This document shows, in pieces, positions 15,703 to 23,942 of a DNA stretch of 23,979 nt. The stretch's first letter is position 1; each line of letters begins with the position of its first letter. Both the position numbers and the translations under genes were made by a program. Below the pieces are notes generated by a model. That model was not told the origin of the DNA. It made no database searches and saw only the letters and a list, made by a program, of their open reading frames with translations. This DNA comes from an uncultured Clostridia bacterium (GTDB lineage: Bacteria > Bacillota > Clostridia > UMGS1883): positions 1-23,979 of the forward strand of contig CAKSNY010000035.1 in assembly GCA_934476455.1 (NCBI GenBank), written 5' to 3'.

Positions 15703-16914
15703 TTGAGCTTAATTGTTCAGAAATTCGGCGGCAGCAGTGTTGCAAACGCAGAGCGTATTTTTAATGTTGCGCGCCGTGTAACGGATACTTACGATAACGG
15801 AAACGACGTTGTTGTTGTCGTTTCCGCACAGGGCGACACAACGGATGACCTTTTGGAAAAAGCGGCAGAGGTAAACACGCGTGCTTCCCGCCGTGAGATG
15901 GATGTTCTGCTTTCCGCGGGCGAGCAGATGTCTATGGCGCTTCTTGCAATGGCAATAGAAAAAATAGGCAGACCCGTCGTTTCGCTTACAGGCTGGCAGG
16001 CGGGCGTAAATACCGACAGCAATTATTCAAAAGCGCGCATAAAGCGCATTGTCGGCGAACGCATACAAATAGAGCTTGACAAACGAAAGATAGTAATTGT
16101 CGCAGGCTTTCAGGGAATAAATAAGTACGACGACGTAACAACCCTCGGCCGCGGCGGAAGCGATACCAGCGCCGTTGCGATTGCGGCGGCTCTCGGTGCG
16201 GATTTGTGCCAGATATTTACGGATGTACGCGGCGTTTATACAACCGACCCCCGCATCGTGCCGGAGGCGCGTATGCTGCCCGAAATAACCTATGACGAAA
16301 TGCTTGAGCTTGCCGCGTGCGGCGCAAACGTTTTGCATAACAGAAGCGTAGAGCTTGCCAAAAAATTCAACGTAAATATGGAGGTTCTCTCAAGCTTTGA
16401 AAGAGTGCCCGGAACGATAGTTAAGGAGGAAACAAAAGTGGAAAAAATGTCAATCAGAGGAATTGCAAGAGATAACGATATTGCACGCGTGTCGCTTGTA
16501 AGCGTCAGCGATACACCGGGAAAAGCCTTTCAGATTTTCTCCCTTCTTGCAAAAAAGAAGATAAACGTTGACGTAATACTTCAGTCAATCGGGCGCGACG
16601 GTAATAAGGACATCAGCTTTACCGTATCTAAAGACGATCTTGACCTCACCCTTAAGACCATTGACGAAAATAACAGCCTTATCGGCGCAAAAAGCGTTGA
16701 GCATAATGACAACGTTTCAAAGGTATCCATTGTCGGCGCCGGAATGACCTCGGACCCCGGCATTGCCGCAACAATGTTTGAGGCGCTTTATGATGCCGGA
16801 ATAAATATTCAGATGATTTCCACAAGCGAAATAAGGGTAAGCGTTCTTATAGACAGAAAAGACGCCGAAAACGCCGTTCGGGCGATCCATAATAAATTTA
16901 ATCTTGCTCAATAA
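15703..16914 (+). CDS. lysC: Aspartokinase, alpha form
   Basis: A 403-residue enzyme that phosphorylates aspartate, the first step to lysine, threonine and methionine. The kinase domain (about 1-240) shows VQKFGGSSVANAERI, LLSAGEQMSMALLA, TLGRGGSDTSAVAIAAAL and TDVRGVYTTDPRI. Two ACT domains (about 260-403) bear SVSDTPGKAFQIFSLLAKK and VGAGMTSDPGIAATMFEAL for feedback control. The start is TTG with GGGAGGT upstream. An internal Shine-Dalgarno plus GTG at 16423-16440 would give a separate C-terminal subunit of about 158 residues, as known for Bacillus aspartokinase II. It is the last gene before the terminator at 16922-16963. Confidence 0.96.
   Translation: MSLIVQKFGGSSVANAERIFNVARRVTDTYDNGNDVVVVVSAQGDTTDDLLEKAAEVNTRASRREMDVLLSAGEQMSMALLAMAIEKIGRPVVSLTGWQAGVNTDSNYSKARIKRIVGERIQIELDKRKIVIVAGFQGINKYDDVTTLGRGGSDTSAVAIAAALGADLCQIFTDVRGVYTTDPRIVPEARMLPEITYDEMLELAACGANVLHNRSVELAKKFNVNMEVLSSFERVPGTIVKEETKVEKMSIRGIARDNDIARVSLVSVSDTPGKAFQIFSLLAKKKINVDVILQSIGRDGNKDISFTVSKDDLDLTLKTIDENNSLIGAKSVEHNDNVSKVSIVGAGMTSDPGIAATMFEALYDAGINIQMISTSEIRVSVLIDRKDAENAVRAIHNKFNLAQ
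16423..16440 (+). promoter_or_regulatory. Internal start site for aspartokinase beta subunit
   Basis: AAGGAGG (16423-16429), an 8-nt gap, then GTG (16438-16440) in frame at codon 246. This codon lies between the kinase and ACT domains. The resulting protein would start MEKMSIRGIARDND and carry only the two regulatory ACT domains. Confidence 0.75.
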
Positions 16915-16921
16915 TTTTACA

Positions 16922-16963
16922 GGGGCGCAGAAGCCGCACAAAAGGCGGCTTTTGTGCCCTTTT
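16922..16963 (+). terminator. Terminator after lysC
   Basis: GGGCGCAGAAGCCGC (16922-16936) pairs with GCGGCTTTTGTGCCC (16945-16959) with two non-Watson-Crick positions and an 8-nt loop, followed by TTTT. It ends the ACT-hom-lysC transcript. Confidence 0.85.
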
Positions 16964-16979
16964 ACCAAGGTGACCTCTT

Positions 16980-18989
16980 TTGAAACGACTACTTTGCCCG
17001 GCGGCGGTGTTTTTTATCGCCGGAACAGTTTCGGGCAGCATAAGCTTTAATTTCATACTTGTTTTATCTGTGCTTTTGGCGGCAATTTATTTGTTATACG
17101 GGAAAAGACCGCTTCTTATTCTTTTGTGTATAACCGCATTTTTTGCCGGGATGTTTAGGATGGAGCTTAGCCTGTCTTATATTTCAAAACAGCAAAACAT
17201 TTTCTCGCACGCAAAAAGTACCGCAACCTTTACCGTAATTGATTTTCCCTCCGGCGACAGTGTTTTTGCAAAAACAAAAATAGATAATAAAATGCGGTGC
17301 GTGTATCTTCACGCAGAAAATGCGTCCACACTCTCTCCGGGCGATATCTGCCGCGCAAACGTTACATACTACCCCACCGAAGGCTCTTTCGGGAACTATC
17401 TCCTCGGCAGAGGAGCCTGTATGAGGGCATATGCGGACAAGCTGCATATAAAAGGCAGAAGCGGCTTTTTTGTCTACGGCGTAAGGCGCTATGTAAAAAA
17501 GGTTATAAAAAACAATTTCAGCGGTGACATCCGCGCGTTTTGTCTTGCGGTAATCCTCGGCGATAAATCCGAAATGACAGACTCTTTATCATTTACACTA
17601 AAATGCGGCGGTATAAGCCATATTGCCGCCGTGTCCGGCTTGCACCTCAGCATTATGGTGACCGCACTTTTATTTGCCATGCAGTTTGTTTTCGGCAAAA
17701 GCAGGTTTTCTTTTCTTGCGGCTGCGGTATTTTCCGTTTTTATAATGCTTGCAACCGGGGCGGGCGCTTCTGTTGTGCGCGCATGTATAATGTGCGTTAT
17801 AGGCTTTCTTGCACAGATTTTGTATAAAGAAAGCGACGCGCTGACCTCGCTGTCAGTTGCTGCCGTCCTGATGGTTTTTCAAAATCCGTTTGTTGTTTAT
17901 AATATAGGGTTTGTTCTGTCGGTTTCGGCAACGCTTGGTCTTATCCTTTATTCCGCCCCTATAAAGGCGCTTTTCCCAAAAGTTTTTCCCGCATATATTG
18001 CAGACACAGCCTCTGCCGGAATTTCCGCGCAGGTTTTTACGGTACCCGCAATAATATATTATTTCGGCGAATTTTCTGTTTACGGCTTGTTTGTAAATAT
18101 TATTGCGTCCGTCTTTGCAAGCATACTGGTAACGTCCGGGCTTTTTATGGTTTTATTTTCCTTCTTTAAGCCCGTATTTTACATTTTTGTACTTTGTACA
18201 AAGGGCGCCGCTGCACTGATACTTTCCGTAAGCAATGCGGCGGAACACCTGCCTTTTTGTATGCTTAATGTTTCAAAAATAGGAATTTTGCTTCTTTTTG
18301 CATGGATTATTATAGTGATTCTTCCTTTAATCTATGGAGGCGGGAAGAGGACGGCTGCCGTCTGTTTTGCTGTTTTTGCCGTCGCCCTCTCTGTAACGGG
18401 GGTATATATGTCTTATAACAGCGCTGTGATTTACCGGGTCGGAAATTCTTCTTACATTGCGCTTTTTAATGATAATTCGTCCTACCTTCTCGGTTGTGAA
18501 AGCTATGACGATATCTCCTATAAATCCGACAGCCTGGGCATAAAATGCTTTGACGCCGCTTTTGTAAACAGCAAAAATATTTACGAATATTCACGTGCGG
18601 CGTATGCAAAAAAGGTTAAACGCGTGTACTACCTTGAGGGCACGCTCGGAAAAAGTGATTTGAAAAAGCTTTTATCCGTCCTTCCCAAAGGTGCGGTATG
18701 CGCTCTGAAGCCCGGGGAGAGTGTGCATACTCCAAGCGGTAATTTTTCGTACCCGAACATAGCCGAAAACAAAGGCGAGGTTATACTCTTTACAAACGGC
18801 AGCAGGAAAGTTTTGCTGCTTGCGCCGCTCAGATTCAGGGCTCTTTCCCAAATGCACCGAAACGGCGAGCAAATTTTTGCCGACTCCATACTGTCCCCGC
18901 CTATGCTTTCTTATGTGAAAGAAACGGCAAAAGATGTATTTTTCGGCAATTTCCGCAAAAAAGAAAATGAATTTTTTATAAAAGGATAA
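16980..18989 (+). CDS. ComEC/Rec2-type membrane channel, degenerate C-terminus
   Basis: A 669-residue polytopic membrane protein. The competence domain is clear: an N-terminal helix pair, an OB-like extracellular region, then GGISHIAAVSGLHLSIMVTA with the conserved AVSGLH (about 217-222), and many helices to about 490. In typical ComEC a metallo-beta-lactamase-like domain with HxHxDH and HHGS follows. Here the region (about 490-669) has no such histidines; ADSILSPPML (634-643) stands where relatives usually have ADvLkvpHHGS. It could be an active channel without nuclease, or a non-functional remnant. The TTG start is supported by AAGGTGA 6 nt upstream. Related proteins import single-stranded DNA during transformation. 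Confidence 0.85.
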   Translation: MKRLLCPAAVFFIAGTVSGSISFNFILVLSVLLAAIYLLYGKRPLLILLCITAFFAGMFRMELSLSYISKQQNIFSHAKSTATFTVIDFPSGDSVFAKTKIDNKMRCVYLHAENASTLSPGDICRANVTYYPTEGSFGNYLLGRGACMRAYADKLHIKGRSGFFVYGVRRYVKKVIKNNFSGDIRAFCLAVILGDKSEMTDSLSFTLKCGGISHIAAVSGLHLSIMVTALLFAMQFVFGKSRFSFLAAAVFSVFIMLATGAGASVVRACIMCVIGFLAQILYKESDALTSLSVAAVLMVFQNPFVVYNIGFVLSVSATLGLILYSAPIKALFPKVFPAYIADTASAGISAQVFTVPAIIYYFGEFSVYGLFVNIIASVFASILVTSGLFMVLFSFFKPVFYIFVLCTKGAAALILSVSNAAEHLPFCMLNVSKIGILLLFAWIIIVILPLIYGGGKRTAAVCFAVFAVALSVTGVYMSYNSAVIYRVGNSSYIALFNDNSSYLLGCESYDDISYKSDSLGIKCFDAAFVNSKNIYEYSRAAYAKKVKRVYYLEGTLGKSDLKKLLSVLPKGAVCALKPGESVHTPSGNFSYPNIAENKGEVILFTNGSRKVLLLAPLRFRALSQMHRNGEQIFADSILSPPMLSYVKETAKDVFFGNFRKKENEFFIKG

Positions 18990-19017
18990 TAATAACAGTG
19001 CATTTTTTGAATAAGTG

Positions 19018-19026
19018 TGTTATACT
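19018..19026 (+). promoter_or_regulatory. Extended -10 promoter before rlmB
   Basis: TGT followed by TATACT (19018-19026) is an extended -10 element. No good -35 is visible at 17 nt, which an extended -10 can offset. The start would be near 19033, too close to ATG 19041 for a normal leader, so this is tentative. Confidence 0.35.
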
Positions 19027-19046
19027 GTAGAAAAGGAGAGATGTAC

Positions 19047-19781
19047 GTGTCAGATAAAATCGAGGGCAGAAACCCCGTTTATGAAGCGCTTAAAAGCGGC
19101 AGAAGCATTGATAAGATATATATAAAAAAGGGCGAAAAGCACGGCAGTATAATACCTATACTTGCCATGGCTCGGGAAAGAAAAATTCCCGTATCACAGA
19201 CAGATTCGCACCGCCTCGACGAGATGAGCGAAACGGGGGCGCACCAGGGCGTAATAGCGCTGTGCCCCGTGTTTGAATATAAAACCGTAGACGATATTTT
19301 GGCATATGCGGACGAGCGCGGCGAAAAACCGTTTATTGTAATTTTGGATCGCATTACCGACCCGCGAAACCTCGGCTCCGTAATAAGAACGGCTCACTGT
19401 GCAGGCGTTCACGGAATAATAATTCCGAAGCACGATTCTGCGGCCTTCGGCGCGGTTTGTGCAAAAGCTGCGGCAGGCGCGGCGGAATATATAAATATTG
19501 CCCGCGTTGCAAATTTGTCAAAAACAATTGATTATCTTAAAGAAAAAAACATATGGATTACCGGGGCGGACGCCTCCGGCGACACAGACCTTTATCACTG
19601 CGACCTTAAGGGTGCCGTTGCTATCGTGATAGGCTCTGAGGGGGAGGGGATAAGCCGCCTCTGCTCGGAAAAATGTGATTTTAAGGTTAAAATACCGATG
19701 TTCGGAAAAGTAAATTCGCTTAACGCCTCTGTTGCGGCAGCTTTGTTTATATACGAGGCGGTAAGGCAAAATAAAAAATAA
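19047..19781 (+). CDS. rlmB: 23S rRNA (guanosine-2'-O)-methyltransferase, RlmB type
   Basis: A 244-residue SpoU-family methyltransferase that 2'-O-methylates a guanosine in 23S rRNA. The N-terminal substrate-binding part begins IEGRNPVYEALKSGRSIDKI. The SPOUT motifs are DPRNLGSVIRTAHC (motif 1), IVIGSEGEGISRL (motif 2) and IPMFGKVNSLNASVAAALFI (motif 3). I chose GTG 19047 because AGGAG (19034-19038) lies 8 nt upstream; ATG 19041 would be only 2 nt away. The family normally begins close to this point. It opens a run of five tightly spaced genes. Confidence 0.9.
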   Translation: MSDKIEGRNPVYEALKSGRSIDKIYIKKGEKHGSIIPILAMARERKIPVSQTDSHRLDEMSETGAHQGVIALCPVFEYKTVDDILAYADERGEKPFIVILDRITDPRNLGSVIRTAHCAGVHGIIIPKHDSAAFGAVCAKAAAGAAEYINIARVANLSKTIDYLKEKNIWITGADASGDTDLYHCDLKGAVAIVIGSEGEGISRLCSEKCDFKVKIPMFGKVNSLNASVAAALFIYEAVRQNKK

Positions 19782-19796
19782 AAGGAGAAATGAATT

Positions 19797-20072
19797 ATGC
19801 GTGCAGTTGTAACGGTTGTCGGAAAGGACAAAACAGGAATTATTGCGAGGGTAAGCGGGCTTTTTTATGAGCAGAATATAAACATCCTCGACATCTCGCA
19901 AAAGCTTATGCAAAATCTTTTTACCATGATTTCTTTAATCGATCTTGATGGCAGTAAAATTGATTTTGACACGCTTTCAAAAGAGCTTGAAAAAACAGGC
20001 GAGGAGCTTAACGTTTCAATAACGATACTCCCGGAGGATATGTTTAAAAGCGTACATAGCGAGGAGGTTTGA
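19797..20072 (+). CDS. Small ACT domain protein (UPF0237-like)
   Basis: A 91-residue protein composed of one ACT domain, AVVTVVGKDKTGIIARVSGL (3-22), then NINILDISQKLMQNLFTMISLIDL. The GKDKTGI loop is the usual ligand site of this family, so it may sense an amino acid; the ligand is unknown. AAAGGAG precedes the ATG. In many Firmicutes this gene is paired with a DUF711/PFL-like gene, which I do not see here; instead a LUD protein follows 5 nt later. Confidence 0.88.
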   Translation: MRAVVTVVGKDKTGIIARVSGLFYEQNINILDISQKLMQNLFTMISLIDLDGSKIDFDTLSKELEKTGEELNVSITILPEDMFKSVHSEEV

Positions 20073-20077
20073 TTTTT

Positions 20078-20734
20078 ATGCCGGATAAAAACACACTGTC
20101 CGTGGATTTAAAGCTTTTAAACCGCACAAAGGCCGCTCTTGAAAAAAACAATATGAACGCCTTTGTCGCAAACGACTGTGCCGAGGCGATTTCCATCGTC
20201 AAATCACTTCTTAAAAAAGGTGCAACGGTCGGGCTCGGCGGCTCTATGTCCGTTTTTGAGAGCGGCTGCGCAGAGCTTTTAAAAAGCGGTGATTATAATT
20301 TTCTGGACAGAAGCATCGCAGAGGATGTAACAAAGCTTTACCGCGAAACCTTTTTTGCGGATTTTTACCTTTGCTCGTCAAATGCCGTTACGCAAAACGG
20401 CGAGCTTTATAACGTGGACGGAAACGGAAACCGTGTAGCCTGTATATGCTACGGGCCCGAAAAGGTTATAATGATAGTCGGAAAAAACAAAATCGTTCCC
20501 ACAGTTAAGGACGCGGTTATGCGCGTAAAGCAAATTGCCGCCCCGGCAAACTGTGCACGCCTTTCGCGTGAAACCTACTGCCTTGAAAAAGGTAAATGTA
20601 TGGGCGCCGAAAAGGATATTTGCGACGGCTGCCTTTCGCCGCAGCGCATATGCTCGTCCTATGTTATAAGCGGTTATCAGCATATAAAAGGGCGCATAAA
20701 TGTTATATTGGTAAACGAAAATCTCGGTTATTGA
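20078..20734 (+). CDS. LUD domain protein (LutC-like)
   Basis: A 218-residue protein of the LUD (lactate utilisation) family. Motifs seen are GATVGLGGSMSVFESG, the DFYLCSSNAVTQNGELYNVDG block with GNRVA, and the VILVNENLGY end. Relatives of this exact short type carry a cluster of cysteines near the C-terminus; here five lie in about 30 residues (YCLEKGKCM to RICSS). They could bind metal or an iron-sulfur cluster, but that is inferred. I chose ATG 20078 because AGGAGG (20062-20067) is 10 nt upstream. No LutA or LutB partners are present, so lactate oxidation is doubtful. Confidence 0.85.
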   Translation: MPDKNTLSVDLKLLNRTKAALEKNNMNAFVANDCAEAISIVKSLLKKGATVGLGGSMSVFESGCAELLKSGDYNFLDRSIAEDVTKLYRETFFADFYLCSSNAVTQNGELYNVDGNGNRVACICYGPEKVIMIVGKNKIVPTVKDAVMRVKQIAAPANCARLSRETYCLEKGKCMGAEKDICDGCLSPQRICSSYVISGYQHIKGRINVILVNENLGY

Positions 20735-20749
20735 TTTTTGGAGGATTTT

Positions 20750-21499
20750 ATGAAAAAAGTTTTAATTACCGGTGCAAGCTCGGGCATAGGCGCCGAGATG
20801 GCAAAGATAATGTCTGAAAAGGGGTACTTTGTTATTCTCGCGGCAAGGCGCAAAGACAGGCTCGAGGCTTTGGCAAAGGAATTAAAAAATCCGTGCTCGG
20901 TTATTTGCACCGATCTGGGCGCCTGCGGTGCGCCGCAAAAGCTTTTTGAGGAAAACCGCGATATAGATATTCTTATAAACAATGCCGGCTTCGGCGTTTT
21001 CGGCGAGTTTACAAAAACGCCGCTCCCCCGCGAGGAGGAGATGCTTCGGGTAAATATTTTGGCGCTTCACACTCTTACAAAGCTTTATCTTTCCGAGTTT
21101 AAGAGGAAAAACCAAGGTAAAATTTTAAACGTTGCCTCCTCGGCGGCGTTTTTCCCCGGGCCGATGTTTTCATCATATTACGCCTCCAAGGCGTATGTTC
21201 TGCGGCTTTCGCGCGCTGTATCCGAAGAACTGCGGCGCGAAAAAAGCGCCGTTACGATAAGCGTTTTGTGTCCCGGTCCCGTCCGCACGGAATTTAACGA
21301 CGTTGCAGGGGTAAATTTCGGCATAGGCTCCATAAGCGCGCAGCGCGCGGCAAAAGAGGGGATAGACGGTATGTTTCGCAAAAAAAAGGTTATTGTTCCG
21401 TCATTAACCGTAAAGGCAACGCACCTTTTATCCAAAATTTTTCCCGAAAGTTTGTCTGCCCGCATTGTTTATAAAATGCAGCGTGCAAAAATGAAATAA
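20750..21499 (+). CDS. Short-chain dehydrogenase/reductase
   Basis: A 249-residue classical SDR, likely an NADP(H)-dependent oxidoreductase. The cofactor motif is ITGASSGIGAEMA (about 6-18), with AARRKDRLEAL following the second strand, a basic pattern that favours NADP. NNAGFGVFGEF and the catalytic Ser and Tyr-Lys (NVASSAAFF, YYASKAY) are present. The C-terminus resembles the YqjQ/DltE-like group. I chose ATG 20750 because GGAGG (20740-20744) is 5 nt upstream; an in-frame TTG at 20738 would overlap it. Substrate is unknown. It lies 15 nt after the LUD gene. Confidence 0.88.
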   Translation: MKKVLITGASSGIGAEMAKIMSEKGYFVILAARRKDRLEALAKELKNPCSVICTDLGACGAPQKLFEENRDIDILINNAGFGVFGEFTKTPLPREEEMLRVNILALHTLTKLYLSEFKRKNQGKILNVASSAAFFPGPMFSSYYASKAYVLRLSRAVSEELRREKSAVTISVLCPGPVRTEFNDVAGVNFGIGSISAQRAAKEGIDGMFRKKKVIVPSLTVKATHLLSKIFPESLSARIVYKMQRAKMK

Positions 21500-21508
21500 G
21501 GTGATAAA

Positions 21509-23803
21509 ATGAAAAAAACGGCTGCGGCAATAGCTTTGTCGCTTTTTCTTAATATTTTCCGCTTTGGCGCATATGCCGAAGGAATTTATTCGTACACTAC
21601 ACAAACGCAGATGACAAAAGGCGTTGTTTTAAAAAATATACAACGCTTTTACGGCGATTATTCGCTTAACATAAATCTTGTTACGGCGGACCTTAAGGAG
21701 GAGAATATAAGCCTCGAGCTTTTAAAAAATAAAAACGGCTGCGATAAAACGGATACAACCCTCGCGCTTGCGCAGGGCGAGGGGAATGTCGTTGCCGCCA
21801 CCAATGCCGACTTTTTCTCCTACTACAAGGGCAGCCAGTATTTCAGCCTGGGGCTTGAAATAAAAGACGGCAAGCTTTTGCAGTCGCACATAAACAAAGA
21901 TATGGCAGCCGGAATTTTCGATTCAAACGCGCTTGCCCTTTCTTATATAGACTTTTCCGCCTCCGTCACCGCGCAAAACGGTGCGGTGCTGCCGATAACG
22001 CATATAAATAAGCCTACGGATTATTACGGCGCACTTCTTATGTATACGCACGATTTTAACTCCGGCGTTTCTTCCTTTATCCCCTCCGGCATGACGGTTG
22101 TAACCGTTGACGGCGGAATTGTTACAAATAAAGGCGTAAGTATGGGCGGCACGGTCCCCATACCGGAAAACGGATATATTCTTATTATAAACGATTCTAT
22201 GACGCCGCTTCTCGATCAAAATATGAACGTCGGCGAAACGGCTGTATTTAAAGCTTCCGCATCGCCTTCTGTAGAAAATGCAAAAACAGCATTTGGCGGC
22301 GGTACGCTTCTTCTCAAAAACGGCGAAAAAACGCCCATTACACATAAGGTAAACGGCACAAATCCGCGCAGCGCAATAGGTACAAATGCAGACGGCACGG
22401 TAGTGTATCTTCTCACTGTTGACGGAAGACAGCAAATATCAAAAGGCGTAACGCTTGATCAGCTTTCCGATATATGTAAAGAGCTGGGAATGGTAAACGC
22501 GCTTAATTTTGACGGCGGCGGCTCAACCATGATGGTCGGAAAAACGCTTTATAACAGTGACCTTCATATAATAAACAGCCCCAGTGAAAAAAGAAAGGTT
22601 ATAAACGCCGTAGGAATCGTCTCGGACGCTGCTCCCCAAAGTGCCGCGGGGCTTACGGCAAAGGCTTCTCAGTATACGCTTTTAGAGGGTGACAGCACCC
22701 CCATTACCGTTACCCCGTTTGACGAAAACCTGAATACCCCCTCCTCCGTTACGGGTGAAATTAAATGGGTTGTTTCCTCCGGCAGCGGAAAAATCGAAAA
22801 TAACGTATTTTATTCCGACAAAAAGGGTACCGTCACCTGTGATTTGTACTATAACGGCACATGGCAGACCTCGTGCGTATTTACCGTTATCGGAAAGGAT
22901 GAGGTTTGCGGAATAAAAACGCCGCGCAGTATGTCTGTAAAAAAAGGCAGCGTTATACAAACAAATTCCCTTGCCGAAATTTATAACAAGGACGGGCAAA
23001 CCGCGCCCGTAAACGATTTGTCGCTTCTTTCGCCCATATACGACACAAGCTTTATGAAGCTTGAAAAAGGAACGATAACAATTTTGCGCGACGGCGCGGG
23101 CGAGCTTGCGCTTTCTTTAAACAACACCGCGCGTACTATGAAATTTTTGTGCAGCGGTTATGATTTTGACGCTGCAGAGTATTTAACAAACGACCCGCTT
23201 TTAAAAAGCGGCGCTTCCACGCTCAATATTTTGGCTAACCCCGAAACGAGAACGTTTTTCAGCCGTCTTGTATATGCGCGCGCTGTAGACAGCTTTAAAT
23301 CGCGCGGCGGCGATGCTGTGTTTATAGGCGGTTTGGGGGTAAAAAGCCTTACCCCGACAGATATTTCCGTAACGGATTCTGCCGCATACAGCGAAAAAGC
23401 CGTGCAAAACGGGCGCCTGATTGTATTAAAGCCCGAAAAAGGTACTCTTCGCACAAACAGTCAGTGGCAGAAATTCACCGCTGCAATTGAAAATGCGGCG
23501 GAAAAGAATATTATAATCTCAATAAACGGCGACCTTTCCTTCAGCGATGAACTGGAAAACCGCGTATTTTTCGATTATCTTTCCGATAAGGCAAAAACAA
23601 AAAATATTTTTGCGGTGTATTACGGAAAAGAGAATTTTTCATACATTAAAAACGGCGTGCATTATATTTCCCTTGCAGCGGCAAGCGACTATACCTCGCT
23701 GTCGCAAACGCTTGAAAGTATGAAATATCTTTCGTTTTCTCTTACACCGGACAGCGTGTCTTTCAGCTTTGAAAACTTATACGGCGGAATGGTAATCCAA
23801 TAA
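21509..23803 (+). CDS. Secreted phosphodiester glycosidase (NAGPA-like)
   Basis: A 764-residue exported protein. The signal peptide is MKKTAAAIALSLFLN to FGAYA (cut near 24). Residues about 90-370 form the phosphodiester glycosidase domain: ATNADFFSYY, FGGGTLLLKNGE, then NPRSAIGTN (N285) and ALNFDGGGSTMM (D335-G338), the invariant motifs. The region about 380-465 looks like an immunoglobulin-type bacterial domain. The last ~290 residues (about 475-764) have no family I can name; they show GRLIVLKPEKG and ENAAEKNIIISINGDLSFSD-like strands. It probably acts on cell-surface or extracellular glycans. AAGGTGA precedes the ATG, and a strong terminator follows. Confidence 0.88.
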   Translation: MKKTAAAIALSLFLNIFRFGAYAEGIYSYTTQTQMTKGVVLKNIQRFYGDYSLNINLVTADLKEENISLELLKNKNGCDKTDTTLALAQGEGNVVAATNADFFSYYKGSQYFSLGLEIKDGKLLQSHINKDMAAGIFDSNALALSYIDFSASVTAQNGAVLPITHINKPTDYYGALLMYTHDFNSGVSSFIPSGMTVVTVDGGIVTNKGVSMGGTVPIPENGYILIINDSMTPLLDQNMNVGETAVFKASASPSVENAKTAFGGGTLLLKNGEKTPITHKVNGTNPRSAIGTNADGTVVYLLTVDGRQQISKGVTLDQLSDICKELGMVNALNFDGGGSTMMVGKTLYNSDLHIINSPSEKRKVINAVGIVSDAAPQSAAGLTAKASQYTLLEGDSTPITVTPFDENLNTPSSVTGEIKWVVSSGSGKIENNVFYSDKKGTVTCDLYYNGTWQTSCVFTVIGKDEVCGIKTPRSMSVKKGSVIQTNSLAEIYNKDGQTAPVNDLSLLSPIYDTSFMKLEKGTITILRDGAGELALSLNNTARTMKFLCSGYDFDAAEYLTNDPLLKSGASTLNILANPETRTFFSRLVYARAVDSFKSRGGDAVFIGGLGVKSLTPTDISVTDSAAYSEKAVQNGRLIVLKPEKGTLRTNSQWQKFTAAIENAAEKNIIISINGDLSFSDELENRVFFDYLSDKAKTKNIFAVYYGKENFSYIKNGVHYISLAAASDYTSLSQTLESMKYLSFSLTPDSVSFSFENLYGGMVIQ

Positions 23804-23832
23804 AAAAAGGGCTGCTGCCCTTTTTTTATTGG
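23797..23832. terminator. Terminator after the glycosidase gene
   Basis: CCAATAAAAAAAGGGC pairs perfectly with GCCCTTTTTTTATTGG over 16 bp with a 4-nt loop (TGCT). The stem overlaps the stop codon. It works in both directions and ends the rlmB-to-glycosidase run. Confidence 0.93.
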
Positions 23833-23841
23833 ATTCGAGCG

Positions 23842-23942
23842 TGCCGAAAAACTGAAAATTCGAGAATTTGGGGAGTTGTCAGAGGGGAATCCCCTCTGAC
23901 ATAAAAACGCGGTTTTCGCGGGCGTGTACCGCAAAAACCGCT
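23842..23942 (+). repeat. Structured ~100-bp repeat, right copy
   Basis: This is the inverted counterpart of 1-103. It starts TGCCGAAAAACT, then the GTCAGAGGGG/CCCCTCTGAC hairpin (23879-23900), then an arm pair around CGCGGTTTTCGCGG and CCGCAAAAACCG (23908-23941). Two single-base deletions and about five substitutions separate it from the left copy, mostly outside the stems; one deletion removes a base from the loop of the first hairpin. Confidence 0.85.

Noticed and set aside
16980..18989. Frameshift as the cause of the missing ComEC metal site
   Set aside because: The frame stays open, hydrophobic and strand patterns continue, and no alternative frame carries HxHxDH or HHGS in the same stretch that I can see.
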